From Cyathus striatus (lineage: Eukaryota; Basidiomycota; Agaricomycetes; Agaricales; Nidulariaceae): a stretch of DNA of 64,000 nucleotides. Shown here piece by piece: positions 36,372-48,562 of this stretch. Below the pieces are notes generated by a model that made no database searches, had not been told where the DNA came from, and was given only the letters and a program-made list of their open reading frames with translations. The stretch covers positions 1,984,001 through 2,048,000 of the forward strand of contig JAOVFP010000021.1 in NCBI GenBank assembly GCA_025738555.1. The letters run 5' to 3'. Each line of letters starts with the position of its first letter. Within the stretch, counting starts at the first letter, position 1. A program made the translations under genes and the position numbers.

Positions 36372-39300
36372 ATGGACATCTTTGGAACAGTAACTAACGC
36401 TATTGATCTCGCTGAGAAGGTCATTACATATGTGAAAGAGGCCCGTAATGCCTTCGAAGAGAGTTCCAAAGTACTGTCAGAAGTCTCTTCTTTACTGCCG
36501 TTGCTCTCAATTCTGCAAGCCCGCATCGCCAATCCAGCCAAATCAAATGAATTATCAACATTGCTTATTAATGCTGGACTGAAGACGCATCTCATGAACT
36601 GTGCCTCATCGCTTCAGCATTCGGCTAAAATACTGGAGCCTTATGGGGGTGCTGTCACAAAGTACAAAAAAACTGCAGCTAAAATGAAATGGCCATTCAA
36701 GAAAGAAGAAGTAGAAGAACATTTAAAGAAAATTGAGCGAATGAAGTCTCTTATTATGCTGTCTTGTCAAGCATCCCTCGTGTAGGCATTACATTTTTAT
36801 GGATCAAACATTTGTGTTGACATTATTGTCAGTGACTTTGTTTCCTGTGTGGAGAAGGACCTAGAAAGCTTGAATATCAATGCTACCGCCACGATGTCTG
36901 TCCTGGTTAATATTGAAGAAAGACAGCGAAGTACTACTAACTATTTAAATTCATTGGATAATAATCCTGATTATTGTAACTCTTTAGCTCATGCAACTAT
37001 GTTGGAGTCTCAACATGTCGATCTGCAGGCATTAGGGTTCAAGATAACGGAAGGATTGTCCGGTTTAGCCTCGCAGATTACCGGGGTTTCTCTTGATCAA
37101 CTAGGTGATCTCTACCATTTCTACGATAATTCACATTAACATTGGATGCCTTAGTAATTCACAAAGATGTGAAATTTCTCGTTAATAGTAAGTAATTCAT
37201 CTCAACAAGTAGGTGATCGTTAATTAATTATTTTAAAGAGAAAAAATTAAACAAGATCATGGAGTGGCTATCACCACTAGATTTTTCAGCAATGCATTCC
37301 AACTTACTTGATCAGTTGACTCCGGGAACTGCTAGTTGGATTTACACCAATTCAAAGTTTCAGACATGGCTATCACAACCTTCTGGGATGTTATGGTGTC
37401 CAGGTGACCATGAGTTTCAAGCTACATTCCTAGTTGGTATTATTTCAATACTTACGGTCATTTGTGACTTTCAGCTGGTGTCGGAAAGACGTTCATAGCG
37501 TCAGTAACATTAAACCATCATTGTGAAAGATGAAGTCTGACAGTCAAATTAAGCTCGGCCATCATCAGTTACATTCAGAACCAGTATGTTGCTGCTGCGA
37601 CTGCCACAGATGTGGTAGTGCTGTTCATCTATATTAATTACAAGGACTCGAAACACTCAGCTTCCGAATTGCTACGGTGTTTACTTAAACAATTTGGAAA
37701 GTATGGATTCACGGATGCCACTCAAGAACGGCTTGTGGATTGTCAAAGAGCTTGGAAATACCTAACGAACGATGAAATCAAGGAGTTGGTGAAAGAACAG
37801 ATACGAAGTCACACCCGTACATTTCTCATCATTGATGCCTTGGATGAATATCCAGTAAGCTTACGAAAGGAGCTCATATCTCACCTGCGAGAACTATCAT
37901 CGACAGGGATCAGCATTTTAATTACCTCTCGTAAGCTCACTGAAATTAAAACCATTCTCGGAACTGGCTGCAACACCCTCGACATTTACGCACGCGATGA
38001 AGATATAGCAAGATACATTAAACATAGGATTGAAAACAGCAGTTTCTTACAAACATAATTTCCCGGACACCATCATTGCAAGAGGATATTATTTCATCAG
38101 TGATTCAAAAGGCAGACAAAATGTAAGTGGCTAACTTTTACAAATCTACCTTTACTTAGCAAAGCCGCAGGTTTCTCATCGTAAAGTTACATATGGATTC
38201 TTTGGAATCTCAGTCAAGTCCCAGCAAGATCAGAAAAGCATTGAATGAACTTCCTCGAAGTCTTTATGAGACTTATGAAGAAGTTTTAAACAGAATTAAG
38301 GAGCAGAGTCGTTACAAATTGGCATTCCACATATTTTCATGGCTAAAATATGCTGTGAAGACATTCTGTATGAAAGAATTACAGTATCTTCTCGCTTTAA
38401 TGGACCTCAACTCAGAAGTAAGCCAGGAAGATCTTGACGATGAAGATTTTATAATTTCTATTTGTGCTGGCCTTATCTCTGTAAGTTATGAAAACGGACG
38501 TGGAAAAGTCCAGTTCGTTCGTAAGTCTAACACTTCGGAATTTTTCCATGATCTGAAATATGATTAGATTACACGGTGCAGGAGTTCTTTAATCAAAATT
38601 CTCAGCATCTGTTTTCAGCCTCATGCCTTACAACCATTTGTTTGCATCATTTATTGACTGTTCAACAGTTGGACCTAAACTTCTTGCCGCAGAGAATTAC
38701 CGAAGATCATGTTATGCCTCTGTTCGAAATATATATTTCACATAATTATTCAAATGAAACTGTCCAAAGGCTCTTCGCAAGGCTCTTGGCAGATGACCAA
38801 AAAGTCCAATTTGTTGGTACCAGATTGAGAGGTTCACCGGCATGTGATCAGCGCATTCTCATGGCCTGTGAAGACTCAATTAACCTATGCGCGTCTCTTG
38901 GACTCACGGAAGCTATAAGAATATTGCTTAATAATGGAGCGAATGTGAATGGTCGCCTACGTGTAACACCTCTTATGGCCGCAATAGCTTACAAAAGAAC
39001 AGATGTGGCAATGTTTCTATTAGAGCACCCTGATGTGGATATGAATGCTCAAGATCATTTTAGACGATCGGTTCTACGATATGCCATCAGAGCCTCCGAG
39101 GAGCAGATTGCTCGCATTCTTTTGGAAAGCGATGTAACCGATGTAAACAATGTAAGCGATTTGGAATGTCATGTCCGACAAAGTCCACTAGCCCTTGCAG
39201 TTGGGTTAGAAAATGCATCTATGGTATCAATTTTGCTAGAAAATGCTCGAGTCGATATCAACCGTACCATGTTTGTTTGGGATGACCATAGACCGCCAGT

Positions 39301-40123
39301 TATCATGGCGATCCTGGAAGGCTTCACCGAAATTTTCAAGCTTTTTGTTAAACAAGAGCGACTGCAAATTAATTTGCGCGTGCATCTTTCAGGGAGAACT
39401 GCCCCATATTATGCTATGCAAGATGATGGAATACCACGACAGGAGATATTTGACACTCTGCTGGCAATGGAGTCTGTGGATTTTAACAACATCGACACGA
39501 AAGGTCGCAATCTAATTGACGTAGCAATCACAGAGCCATATACTCATATCGCCATGGCTCGTTCCCTTCTGTATTCGGGACGAATCACCCTTCCCCACAA
39601 CAGTACCGCTCCCTTGTGTTTGGCAGTAATTGGAAACGACCTAGAAGCAATAATCAAGATTGCAGAAACTGGAAAAAGGCTTACATGCAGCCCTAAACTT
39701 ACTAATGAGTCGATGACTTTTAGTCGTGCATTGTTTGTAGGCTTCAATGTTGACATCATCATGCTTTTCATCCAACTTCTGGTTAATTCAGAATCTGGGC
39801 CTTTGAGGGTGGAATTCTATACGAGCCTGCAGCTATGGAATGAGCGGGACCAGAGGGATGACCATTGTGTCATACGTACCATTCTACCCCGTGAAGAATT
39901 TTGTAATGACTTTTGGGAATTTTGTCACCGAGAGCCCGCAGTGCATATTGTGCAAGGGGTAGACAGTGATACTGGAAAGGTGTACCGGAAAAACATATTT
40001 TCTGGTAATCGTTTTATTACCCAGTGGTTTACAGCAGACGGTTTATTAGAAAGGACAGACCGGCATGTCGCCGAGTATACTTCATGCGGAAATTTGGATG
40101 ACGATCATCAGCAAATCATGTGA
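36372..40123 (+). pseudogene. NACHT-ankyrin (NLR-like) gene with a stop and a frameshift
   Basis: Plan: helical N-terminus from 36372 (MDIFGTVTNAIDLAEKV), a linker ending EWLSPLDFSAMHSN, the NACHT module, helical arm, then ankyrin repeats (TPLMAAIAYKRTDVAMFLLE and relatives, ~38.9-39.7 kb) to the stop at 40123. Walker A is rebuilt across an intron (WCP-A-GVGKTFIAS at ~37.39/37.475 kb) and Walker B is FLIIDALDE (~37.82 kb). A clean intron at 38521-38567 joins VQFV to HYTVQEFF. Two lesions disturb the frame: an in-frame TGA at 37531-37533, and a -1/+2 shift near 38055 after FLQT, where the proper continuation (ISRTPSLQEDIISS) is in another frame. The junctions near 36785 and 37140-37258 are also unresolved. 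Recently inactivated, or damaged by assembly error; otherwise an NLR-like sensor. Confidence 0.65.
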
Positions 40124-40445
40124 ATCTTTCACGTGCCTCTGTCTTTGCGGGCTGGTATTCTGCGTTGAGATTTCTGAGATCTATGTCACGGTAAATTTGA
40201 CAATGCATTATTTTTATTTTTCATCACCAAACATAAAGGATAGTATATTACTAGTACCTTATTCAATGTACTTACTTGTGAACTTCCGACAGTCTTATGC
40301 TTGACCGACGGATGGATGTAAGATACTTATTTCAAACTTATTTATAGTCGATAATTACAAAATCAAACCGTGCGAACAAATCACGTGCCAAAACCGTTAT
40401 CAAAAAAACACCCTGAGCCTTATCCCACCAACCCGCAAAATCGCA
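40124..40445. other. intergenic
   Basis: 322 bp. Nothing recognised beyond the probable promoter of the F-box gene. Confidence 0.4.
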
Positions 40446-42861
40446 ATGTCCGACTCCGACACGCCCACCTCATCCACCACAACCATGCCCGCCCAACCTC
40501 CAACACTCCTAACCCTCCCAATCGAAATCCTAACACAAACACTATCCAACCTCCCATCCACCTCCCTCCTCGCATGCACACTCACCAGCAAACTACTCCA
40601 CCGCCTGATATCACAAAGCGCCGAACTGCAGTACATCTTTGCGAAGGAAAAAGCCGGCGTCGAAGATAGCGTTCCTACAAGCGCCCATATGTTGATGTCC
40701 ACATCGGACAAGTTGGCTATTCTGGAAGAACGCGAACGCGCGTGGTTGGCTTTCAACTACAAATTCGCTGATCGTGTTTCTTTCTCTCAAACGACGAGTG
40801 GGTTGTACGATGTTACTCCCAATGCGTACTTTTTGGGGTGTGCGGTGGATGGAAACCAGCGTATAACGGATGCGTTGCAGTATGCCCGGCTGCCTACGCG
40901 GAAAGGCCAGGGTGTAAATTGGGATAAGATCAATGTTGGGAGATACATCATTGATTTTGGGACTTCTGTCGAAGAGCATGATTTGATTGCTTTGGTGTGC
41001 TAGTACGTTCCCCCTCTCCCTCTCCTAAACCATCTATTAAAGTAGATTACAGTAGACCATCAGACAAAGACAAAGACGAACCAACGGGGATGGACATCCA
41101 CTTGCGTAGATTCAGTAACGGGCTCGAACACCCGCACGCGCAGAAGCATGTTATTCCAGTATGCAATCTTCTCCCTGAACTTGGGCAGACGTCTATAAGT
41201 ATCGAAATATCAGGAGAAAACCTCGTTCTTTGTGTGGATTACATTCAGGCGATTGGATTGGGAGCTGTGATGTTTATATATAATTGGTATACTGGTGTAC
41301 TTAAATGCGTATGTCTCTCCTTCCCCCTCTTCCCCCTCCTCTCTCACCCATACCTCAACGTTTACTTACAACCGAAACAGAAACCAACAACAATATCAAA
41401 CAACGGCCTCGTCTTCCTCCGCCCCGACATATTCATCCAACCAGACACGAACCAACTCACTTTAGACGCATACTACATCCCCCCCTCCGACTCACCCCTA
41501 AGCGGGCTCAACCAGCCCATGTATCCATTCATGTCTCTCCGCTTACCAGGGCTCAAAAGGGGCGCAGAGCCAATGTCCATGAGCTGTCGAGGGGATCCTA
41601 GTCCGCGGGATCCGGCGTCTGTTCCTCCTCCTCCTCCTCCTTCTGGTGGACATAAAGAAGGTGAAGGGGAGGAAGGAGAGGAAGAAAGAGAGAGACCATT
41701 CATAAACCGCTCCGAAGATGCTATTATCATATTCACACTTGACGTACGAACGTTAAGTGCCCTTGGGGACATTAGATTTCGGACGTTTCCGATCCTTACG
41801 TCGCGGGATAAGCTGTTGGAGCTTGTGTTGCCTGCGTTGGAGGGGTTTTTGGAGGTGCTTGAGGAAGAGAGGGCTGGTGCTAAGGGGAAGGGGAAAGCTA
41901 GGGAGGATGGGGATGAGGAGGATGGAAAGGGGGATGGAGGGGAGGATGGGGAGGAAGAGGAGAGGAGGGATGATAGTCTCACTGGGATGTCGTGGTTGCG
42001 TCTTATGAATGAGGATAATGGGATGGAACGCGTTGGATTCGTGATTGACCAAGACAATGACGACGACGATGGAGAGGAATGGCACACGGAAGACGAAGAC
42101 GACGCAGACCTGGAGGAACCTCATCCAGCCCCTACCCCAAACCAACAGAATGAATCAACAGATCCCAACGAAAACGACGAAGAAGACATATGGATAGTAA
42201 GCGACGGCACAGATTCCCACTCATTCGAAGACAACGAACAATTCCCCCGCACAGACCCATTCGACTTCATGCATACCCTCGCCAACCTCCCCGGATGTGG
42301 CAAAAAAGCGCCCGTGGCATGGACGAAGTGGGGACCCCCTATAACCCGATTATTCTCCTATGACATGGACGTATCGGAATTTATAACTATAACGAGCGGA
42401 ACGCGATATGTCCGTCTTATCGGTTCTCCGCGCTCGTCGATCCGCTCGAGGCCTATTGAGATTAAAGATTTTTCGGGGGTGCGCGTGGGGAGGTGTTTGA
42501 ATGAGATGATGAAGCGCGGTGTGGTGGAAGGTGGGACTGGGACTGGGACGGTGGTGGAGGAAAAGGGGGAATGGACAGTCGTTTTGGAGCCTACGATTAT
42601 TGAACCGAGTGAAGGGAGTGTGTTTAGAGAGGTGGTGGAGACGCGCTTGCCGTTTGTTTGTACGCTTTCGAAGGAGAGGTTTGCGTTTGAATCTGTGCTG
42701 TTGGATGAGGAGAGGATTATTGGGATGCCTTTACGGGTGTGTTTTTCTCTTTTGTTTTCTTTTGGGGGGTGGAGTGCTGATGCGTACTTTGGTGGTAGAG
42801 TAGTGAAGATGTGTTGGGCGGGTATCAGTCTGATGGGGTTGAAGTGTTGTATTTTGGATAA
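40446..42861 (+). CDS. F-box domain protein, tandem copy 1
   Basis: Exons 40446-41002, 41053-41308, 41381-42736, 42799-42861 give 743 residues in phase. The F-box lies at residues ~20-60 (LPIEILTQTLSNLPSTSLL then LTSKLLHRL). The remainder is a beta-rich domain (SIEISGENLVLCVDY, IYNWYTGVLK, LVFLRPDIF), reminiscent of the propeller-like substrate modules in related fungal F-box proteins; that fold is inferred. A long acidic low-complexity insert (DEEDGK, DDDDGEE, DENDEED-like) separates two halves. Intron 2 is 72 nt and in frame, so a single long frame runs across it; the paralogue at 43.3 kb supports the splice. The last short exon gives SSEDVLGGYQSDGVEVLYFG. Probable SCF adaptor, substrate unknown. 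Intact. Confidence 0.75.
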
Positions 42862-43330
42862 GTGCATGGGCTGCAGTGTTTCGTGAAGATGTAGTTATAA
42901 AATTGTATTTCGACCTGTTTTGACTCGGAGATTTGGCGCTTTGATTTTTCCGTCGTCTCGACTGAGATTAACGAACTTTGCGCTAAAACTCTGTTGAGAC
43001 TTGAGTGTCGAATATATTCTATGAGTAATGCCAAGATACCGGTAACTGATTTATGGTTGAAGGCACGGAATTACAATAACCTCCTTAATAGTCTGTTCTA
43101 CACTGCTCAGCGCTCAGCAGCTGTGCGTCTGAACTATACCTTTTTGACGTAGATTCAAGTGCTTCATAGACATAGCACATTGGCAATGATAAAGATCATC
43201 ATGAAGAGACGAAGTGGTGAGTGATAAGATAAGCAACTCTGTCGATCGTTGAAATATCGATCCAGATCTGAGCTGAGCTAACTCCAATTTGGTTGATACT
43301 TACGTTGTGTTTGCCGTTGTTTACTACAGC
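42862..43330. other. duplicated 3' flank of the F-box gene
   Basis: Non-coding counterpart of about 45777-46265. No separate gene. Confidence 0.6.
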
Positions 43331-45606
43331 ATGAGAAGGAGAACTTCTCTTGACGCGCTTCATTTGAACCCGTTCACAACTGTGTTGCCCTCGTCCACCA
43401 CACGTGCCAACATGCCCATCAAACGCCCAGAACTCCTAACATTCTCCATCGAACTCCTAATCCGTACGCTATCATACCTCCCCTTCATCTCCCTCCTCGC
43501 ATGCGCACACACCTGCAAGCTCCTCCACCGCCTGATAACACGACGCGAGGAACTGAGACCAAAATTCCTCGCACTCCCAATCGAAACCATAACCCAAATA
43601 CTCTCCAACCTGCCCTCCACCTCCCTCCTCCAATGCACACTCACCAGCAAGCTACTCCACGGCCTGATATCACAAAACGTGGAACTGCAGTACATCTTAG
43701 CGAAGGACGAAGCTGGTGTTGAAGATAATCCTACAAACGCCCATATGATGTCGACGTCAGAAAAGTTGGCCATTTTAAAAGAGACAGAACGCTCATGGTT
43801 GACGTTCAACTATAAGTTCACCGAGAAGGTTCACTTTTGCAAGACAACTCTGAGCGGCGAGACTATAATTCCGACTGGTTTATACAGCGTCATGCCCAAT
43901 GCGTACTTTCTCGGTTGTGCGGTAGATGACAATCAGCGTAAAACGAATGCGTTGCAGTATGCTCGGCTGCCTTCACGCAAAGGGCAGGTTGTGAATTGGA
44001 AAACAGTCAGTGTTGAGAAGGAAATTATTGGGTTTGGGACTTCTGTCGAAGAGCATGATTTGATTGCTCTGGTGTGCTAGTACGCCCCCCATTATTCCCC
44101 TCTCATAAACCATATACTAAAGTATATTGATTATAGCAGACCATCAGTTAATGGCGAGCCGACAGGGATGGACATCCACCTGCTCAGATTCAGTACCGGT
44201 CTTGAATACTCCGACGCGGACAAGCATATTATTCCTGTATGCACCAGATGCCCTTTCCCTAGACCAGAGGAACTGTCCATATGTATCGACATATCAGGAG
44301 AAAATCTCGTCCTTTGCGTCAATGACATCCTAGGTATTGGTCAGAAAGCTGAGATGTTTATATATAATTGGCAAAATGGTACACTTAGATATGTACGTCT
44401 TTTCTTTCTTCCCTCCTCCCGAGTCCTCTTCCTACCTCTGTAACCTTCCCCACTCCTCAACGCCCTACTCACAACCAAAGCAGGGTCCAGAAGAAACATC
44501 AAACACCAGCCTCGTATTCCTAAGGCCCGACATATTCATCAAACCAGAAATAATCATCGAATTAGAGACGGATCAACTCACCTTGAACGTATATTACATT
44601 CCTCCCTCTGACTCCCCTATATGCAGAATCAACCAGCACATAGATCCATTCATATCTCTCCACTTACCACGCTTGGAAATAGGTGCAGAAGTGATTTCAA
44701 TAAGCTGTAGAGGGGATTCAAGTCCGCGGAATGGGCCGCCTGTTTGTCCCTCTCTTTCTGCTGGACGTAAAGCGGAAGGTGATGAGGGAGGAAAGGAGGA
44801 AGAATCAAAAAGACCATTCATAAACCGCTCCGAAGACTCAATTATCATATTTACATATGACGTACGACTGCCCAGGAGAGAGGATCAGGACGATGTTTAT
44901 ACGATTTTAGTCTTTGTGCCAAGGGATAAACTGTTAAACCTCGTTTTGCCTTCGCTGGAGGCATTTGTGAAGTCGTTGGAGGAGAAGGTGGAAGAGAAGG
45001 GGAAGGGGAAGGCTAGGGAGGAGGGGTGGGAGACGCAGAGGGAGGAGATGTTATGGACGCATTGGGGCCCATCTATAACCCGATTATTCTTGTACATCGG
45101 TGAATCGGAAATTATAGGCGAAACCAGCGGAACACGATATGTCCATCTCAGCCATTTTCCTGGACCCGTGGATTCCCCAAACCTCTGCGTCGAGATTAAA
45201 GATTTCTCGGGTGCGCGCGTGCGTAGGTGTTTAGCGGATATGCAAAAGCGTGGCTTAAAGAAGGGAGGTGTGGTGATGGAAAAAAGGGGAAATGGACAGT
45301 CGTTACGGAGCCTACTGTTATTAAACTGGGGTGTTTGAGTGTATTTGAAGAAGTGGTGGAGACGCGCTTGCCGTTTGTTTGGACGGTTTCGAAGGAGAGG
45401 TTTGCGTTTGAGTCGGTGTTTTTGGATGAAGAGAGGATTATTAATATACCTGATTGGGTACGTTTTTTGTTTTTGTTTTTTGGGGGTGGAGTGCTAATGC
45501 GTGTTTTTGGTAGAATGATGAAGATGAGTCGGCGAGTGGGTATCAGCCTGATGGATTTGAGGTGTTTTATTTTGGATGGGGGGAGGAAGAGGAGGAGGGA
45601 GTTTGA
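43331..45606 (+). pseudogene. F-box domain protein, tandem copy 2, doubled F-box, frameshifted
   Basis: Exons about 43331-44079, 44137-44392, 44484 on, and a last exon ending at 45606. The start is ambiguous (43331 or 43412). The N-terminus has two F-box motifs in series: LTFSIELLIRTLSYLPFISL with TCKLLHRLI, then LALPIETITQILSNLPSTSL with TSKLLHGLI. Copy 1 has only one, so an internal duplication of about 45 codons occurred. The beta-rich part follows without the long acidic insert. Near 45280 an A/G-rich run is 2 nt longer than in copy 1 (ggaaaaaaggggaaatgg versus ggaaaagggggaatgg). This moves the last ~60 residues (ETRLPFVWTVSKERFAFES) into another frame. If the run is misread the gene may be intact. 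Confidence 0.65.
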
Positions 45607-45776
45607 ATCGGCGCTTTTAGATGAGGAGAGAATTATTGGGATGCCTTTTCAGGTGCGTTTTTTGGTTTTATTTTTTTGGGGGTGAAGGAGGCTAATGCGT
45701 GCTTCGGTAGAATGATGACGATGTGTTGGCGAGTGGGTATCAGTCTGATGGGGTTGAGGTGTTGTATTTTGGATGA
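45602..45776 (+). pseudogene. extra copy of the F-box gene's 3' end
   Basis: A duplicate of the last part of the gene: FESALLDEERIIGMPFQ, an intron with donor gtgcgt and acceptor cggtag, then NDDDVLASGYQSDGVEVLYFG and a stop. It abuts the stop of copy 2 and lacks everything upstream, so it is an orphan 3' fragment. Its last exon is closer to the copy 1 ending than to the copy 2 ending just before it. Confidence 0.75.
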
Positions 45777-46470
45777 GTGCATGGACATGATTGAGGTGGA
45801 GGGTGTGTCTTGGGTTGTCTCGTACGAGGCCACTTGCAGTGTTTCGGGAAAATGTAGTTATAAGATTGTATTTTGACCTCTTCTGAGTCGGAGATTTGGC
45901 GCTAAGATTTTTTCGTCGTCTCGACTGAGATTAACAAACTTGGCGCTGAATCTCTGTTGAAACTTGAGTCTGGTTGAGTACTTGAGTGTCGACTGTATTC
46001 TATGAGTAATACGAAGATACCGGTAAGTGATTCACAGCTGAAGGCACGGAATTACAACAACCTCCTTAATAGTCTGTTCCCATTCCATCCTCATCTTGGG
46101 TACTACACTGCTCGGCAGCTGTGCGTCTCAACTATACCTTTTTGGCGTAGATTCAGGTGTTTCATAGACATAGCACATTGGCAATGATAAAGATCATCAT
46201 GGAGGGACGAAGCGCCGAAGCGGTGAGTGTCACTGACAGTGATAAGATAAGCAGCTCTGTCGATCTTGTTGCTTACCCGGCCCCGACTCCCGAAGTTTTG
46301 ATCTGTGATGGGATCAACTCCGACTCGACCTGTCGAGAAACGCCAAGCCCAACCCGGGCAAGGAAGGCCATCGTTGTCAGACGACCAGCTGGACTTCGAC
46401 AACAAATGTCGTTGCGAACACAAAGACAAAGAACAACCCACACACTTTTTTCACCCGCCCACAGCTAGCA
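45777..46470. other. duplicated 3' flank and promoter of the membrane-protein gene
   Basis: 45777-46265 matches 42862-43240. The following ~200 bp is unique and precedes the start at 46471. Short frames here are not supported as genes. Confidence 0.5.
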
Positions 46471-47761
46471 ATGGCCTCCTTGAGCTCTTCCGCAGTTATA
46501 ACTCGCAGCATCACCGCTTCGAATCCCGACATTCTAACTTCCTCTGGAGACTGGAGCCGTGTCCAGAATTCTCAGGGGGACTATACGTCCTTGTTCACTT
46601 CCAGATTCGGAGCGTCTGCTCAGTTCATGTTTATCGGTACCCCCTTCCTTCCCCTCCCCCCCACTAACATAACTAAAAAGACACACAGGAACCTCAGTAA
46701 AAGTAATAGGAACAATCCCCAGCTTATCAGAAGGCGACGAAAGTCCTATTGGGCTATACTACATCGACGGCGAGCTCGATACGACATACCACTACATCCG
46801 TCATCCAGAAACCAACTACAACTACACGTTCTTTCAATCGTCCACTCTTACACCGGGACAACACACTTTGCTCATTATATCCGATGTTGATTTTGCTTGG
46901 TTTACTGTAGATTACGTCGATATCACCGTGCCGCAGGAGCTTGCTAGTGCAACTGTGACTGGGTTAAACCTCTACCCTACGCGCGCGGTTTCTAGTACGA
47001 CGGATTATTGGGCCACGAGGACGACGACAGGAGGTACTAACTCGGTGTATACGTACCCAACGCCGACTTCAGGCTCAGGCTCAGGTTCGAACGGCGGTCT
47101 GTACCCTAACACTTCGTTCAGCGCAGGACGGATAGCAGTTAACATCCTCGTTCTCGTTCTAATTATCCTTGGGGTCTTTCTGGTATTTGCTGGAATCGGC
47201 GGGGCGATATATTACTTTATATACTGGCCTTCGCGGAAGAGGAGGAGAGAGAAGCAGTGGAATATGTATGCTAGTACGAATCCGGGTGGGGGTGTTCCTT
47301 GTGCGTTCTTTTTCTTTTGTTCTGTGTGTTCGTGAGGCTGAGAGGGTATAGATGTACCGGTACCGCTAGGCATGCAATCTACCGCTCTTCTCGCCCATCC
47401 CAACCCCAACCCCAACCCCAACCCCAATCCAATTCCAAATCCGAATCAACCAACTCAAAACTACGCAGACATGCCAATCCCCTCATCACCCCGCCTTCAT
47501 CCCAACCCGAATCCAAATCCGAATATACCTACCCAAAACTATGCAGACATGCCAGTTCCGTCATCACCCCGCCTTCATCCCCAAGCCACAGCGCAGATGA
47601 GCGAAGTGCCATCCATGTCGATGGGGACGCAGATGCCTCTCCCCGCTCAACAGACGCCGAATCCGTTCTCGTCTACTGATCAACTTCCAACGCACCGCGA
47701 GGGGGAGGGGGATATTCAAGAGGTACCAAGGGAGCAGGTTGGACCTTCTCGTGTCGTTTAA
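46471..47761 (+). CDS. single-pass membrane protein with Pro-rich cytoplasmic tail
   Basis: Exons 46471-46636, 46689-47300, 47352-47761 give 395 residues, all phases agreeing. About residues 1-190 form a beta-sandwich-like ectodomain (FTSRFGASAQFMFIGTSVKV, YYIDGELDTTYHY, PGQHTLLIISDVDFAW), without an obvious signal peptide. A Ser/Gly/Thr-rich stalk leads to one strong helix (~215-245, ILVLVLIILGVFLVFAGIGG) and a basic stop-transfer (SRKRRREK). This is the plan of the many agaricomycete transmembrane proteins of unknown function with a mid-chain helix. The tail has (PN)n dipeptides and two copies of PTQNYADMP-PSSPRLHP, from an internal 60-70-bp duplication. Function unknown; possibly wall or surface sensing. 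Confidence 0.75.
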
Positions 47762-47930
47762 CAATCTATCTTCCGTTTAAGTTGCGCTTTGTATGTTCAG
47801 TTCGGGTTTTACGGTTATTATATACCCTCTTTCATTGTACGGATGCGTTGTAGCTACTGTTGTGTACACCTTTGAAACTTTACCAGGCAAATAATAATTA
47901 CAAAAAAGCAATCTTTTTACGCCTCTAAAT

Positions 47931-48020
47931 TTCGGATACGGGGAATCGAACCCCGAGCTGCCGCGATCCTGGTTGGAAACCATTGAGAGGCGGCAATGTT
48001 AGCCGTTACACCATATCCGA
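47931..48020 (-). tRNA. tRNA-Glu(CUC), 18-nt intron
   Basis: Acceptor stem TCGGATA/TATCCGA, D-arm GTGT..ACAT, anticodon stem GCCGC/GCGGC, loop CTCTCA-C with anticodon CUC, variable AGCT, T-arm CGGGG-TTCGATT-CCCCG. The 18-nt intron sits after position 37, the canonical place for nuclear pre-tRNA introns. 72 nt when mature, with a discriminator A. All stems pair. Confidence 0.85.
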
Positions 48021-48196
48021 GTTGAATGTTTTAACACACTGGAGGTTACATGCATACTTACACTGACATTACTTATTTCCTGTGTTTTGATCATCTCAAT
48101 ATTTAAAATTGAACCACGGTCACGTTCCAGCAAGTCTTTGAGGGCTTTGAATTACGATTCAACCTATGAAAAAAATATGCGCCTCCAACCTATAAC

Positions 48197-48293
48197 TTCG
48201 GATACGGGGAATTGAACCTCGAGCTGCCGCGAATATAATATGGAGAAGTATATTAATGAGAGGCGGCAATGTTAGCCTTTACACCATATCCGA
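48197..48293 (-). tRNA. tRNA-Glu(CUC), 25-nt intron, T-stem mismatch
   Basis: Same scaffold and CUC anticodon with a 25-nt AT-rich intron. The T-stem reads CGAGG against CCCCG, leaving one A-C mismatch, and the T-loop is TTCAATT. It may be weakly functional or decaying. Confidence 0.6.
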
Positions 48294-48383
48294 AACGGAA
48301 AAGTAACAAGCTTGACTATACATTTATACTATGTTATAGTTCAATGCCAATTACTTATAAAAGCTACACTACAACAAATCGAT

Positions 48384-48461
48384 TTCGGATACGGGGAATC
48401 GAACCCCAATCAAGCTTCAGTGAATGCAGAGGTGGTATGTTAGTAACTACACCATATCCGA
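48384..48461 (-). pseudogene. tRNA-like element, anticodon arm not intact
   Basis: 78 nt with perfect acceptor (TCGGATA/TATCCGA), D-arm and T-arm (TGGGG/CCCCG), but the middle (ccacctctgcattcactgaa) forms no 5-bp anticodon stem. Related in that part to the elements at 49033 and 50257. Confidence 0.55.
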
Positions 48462-48562
48462 GCTGTATGAACTACATTATGAGTTTTACTTATAACCAGT
48501 TACAAATTTAAACCCTATCCGATAACATTCAAATAGTAAAATACATTTTATACCCGAACTAT

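Larger units (their letters stand above)
40446..46265 (+). repeat. tandem segmental duplication, about 2.9 kb per unit
   Basis: 40446-43240 and 43331-46265 carry the same gene and the same ~350-bp 3' flank (for example gagatttggcgct, gagtgtcgaatatattctatgag, agcacattggcaatgataaagatcatcat occur after both). The second unit lacks the acidic insert and has extra F-box and 3'-end segments. Confidence 0.85.

Noticed and set aside
30795..40123. Biosynthetic gene cluster around the P450
   Set aside because: Neighbours are PDA1 and an NLR-like gene; no PKS, NRPS, terpene cyclase or tailoring set.
40997..42886. A separate 629-codon gene starting at 40997
   Set aside because: It is exon 2 and 3 of the F-box gene read through a 72-nt intron whose length is a multiple of three; the paralogue shows the splice sites.
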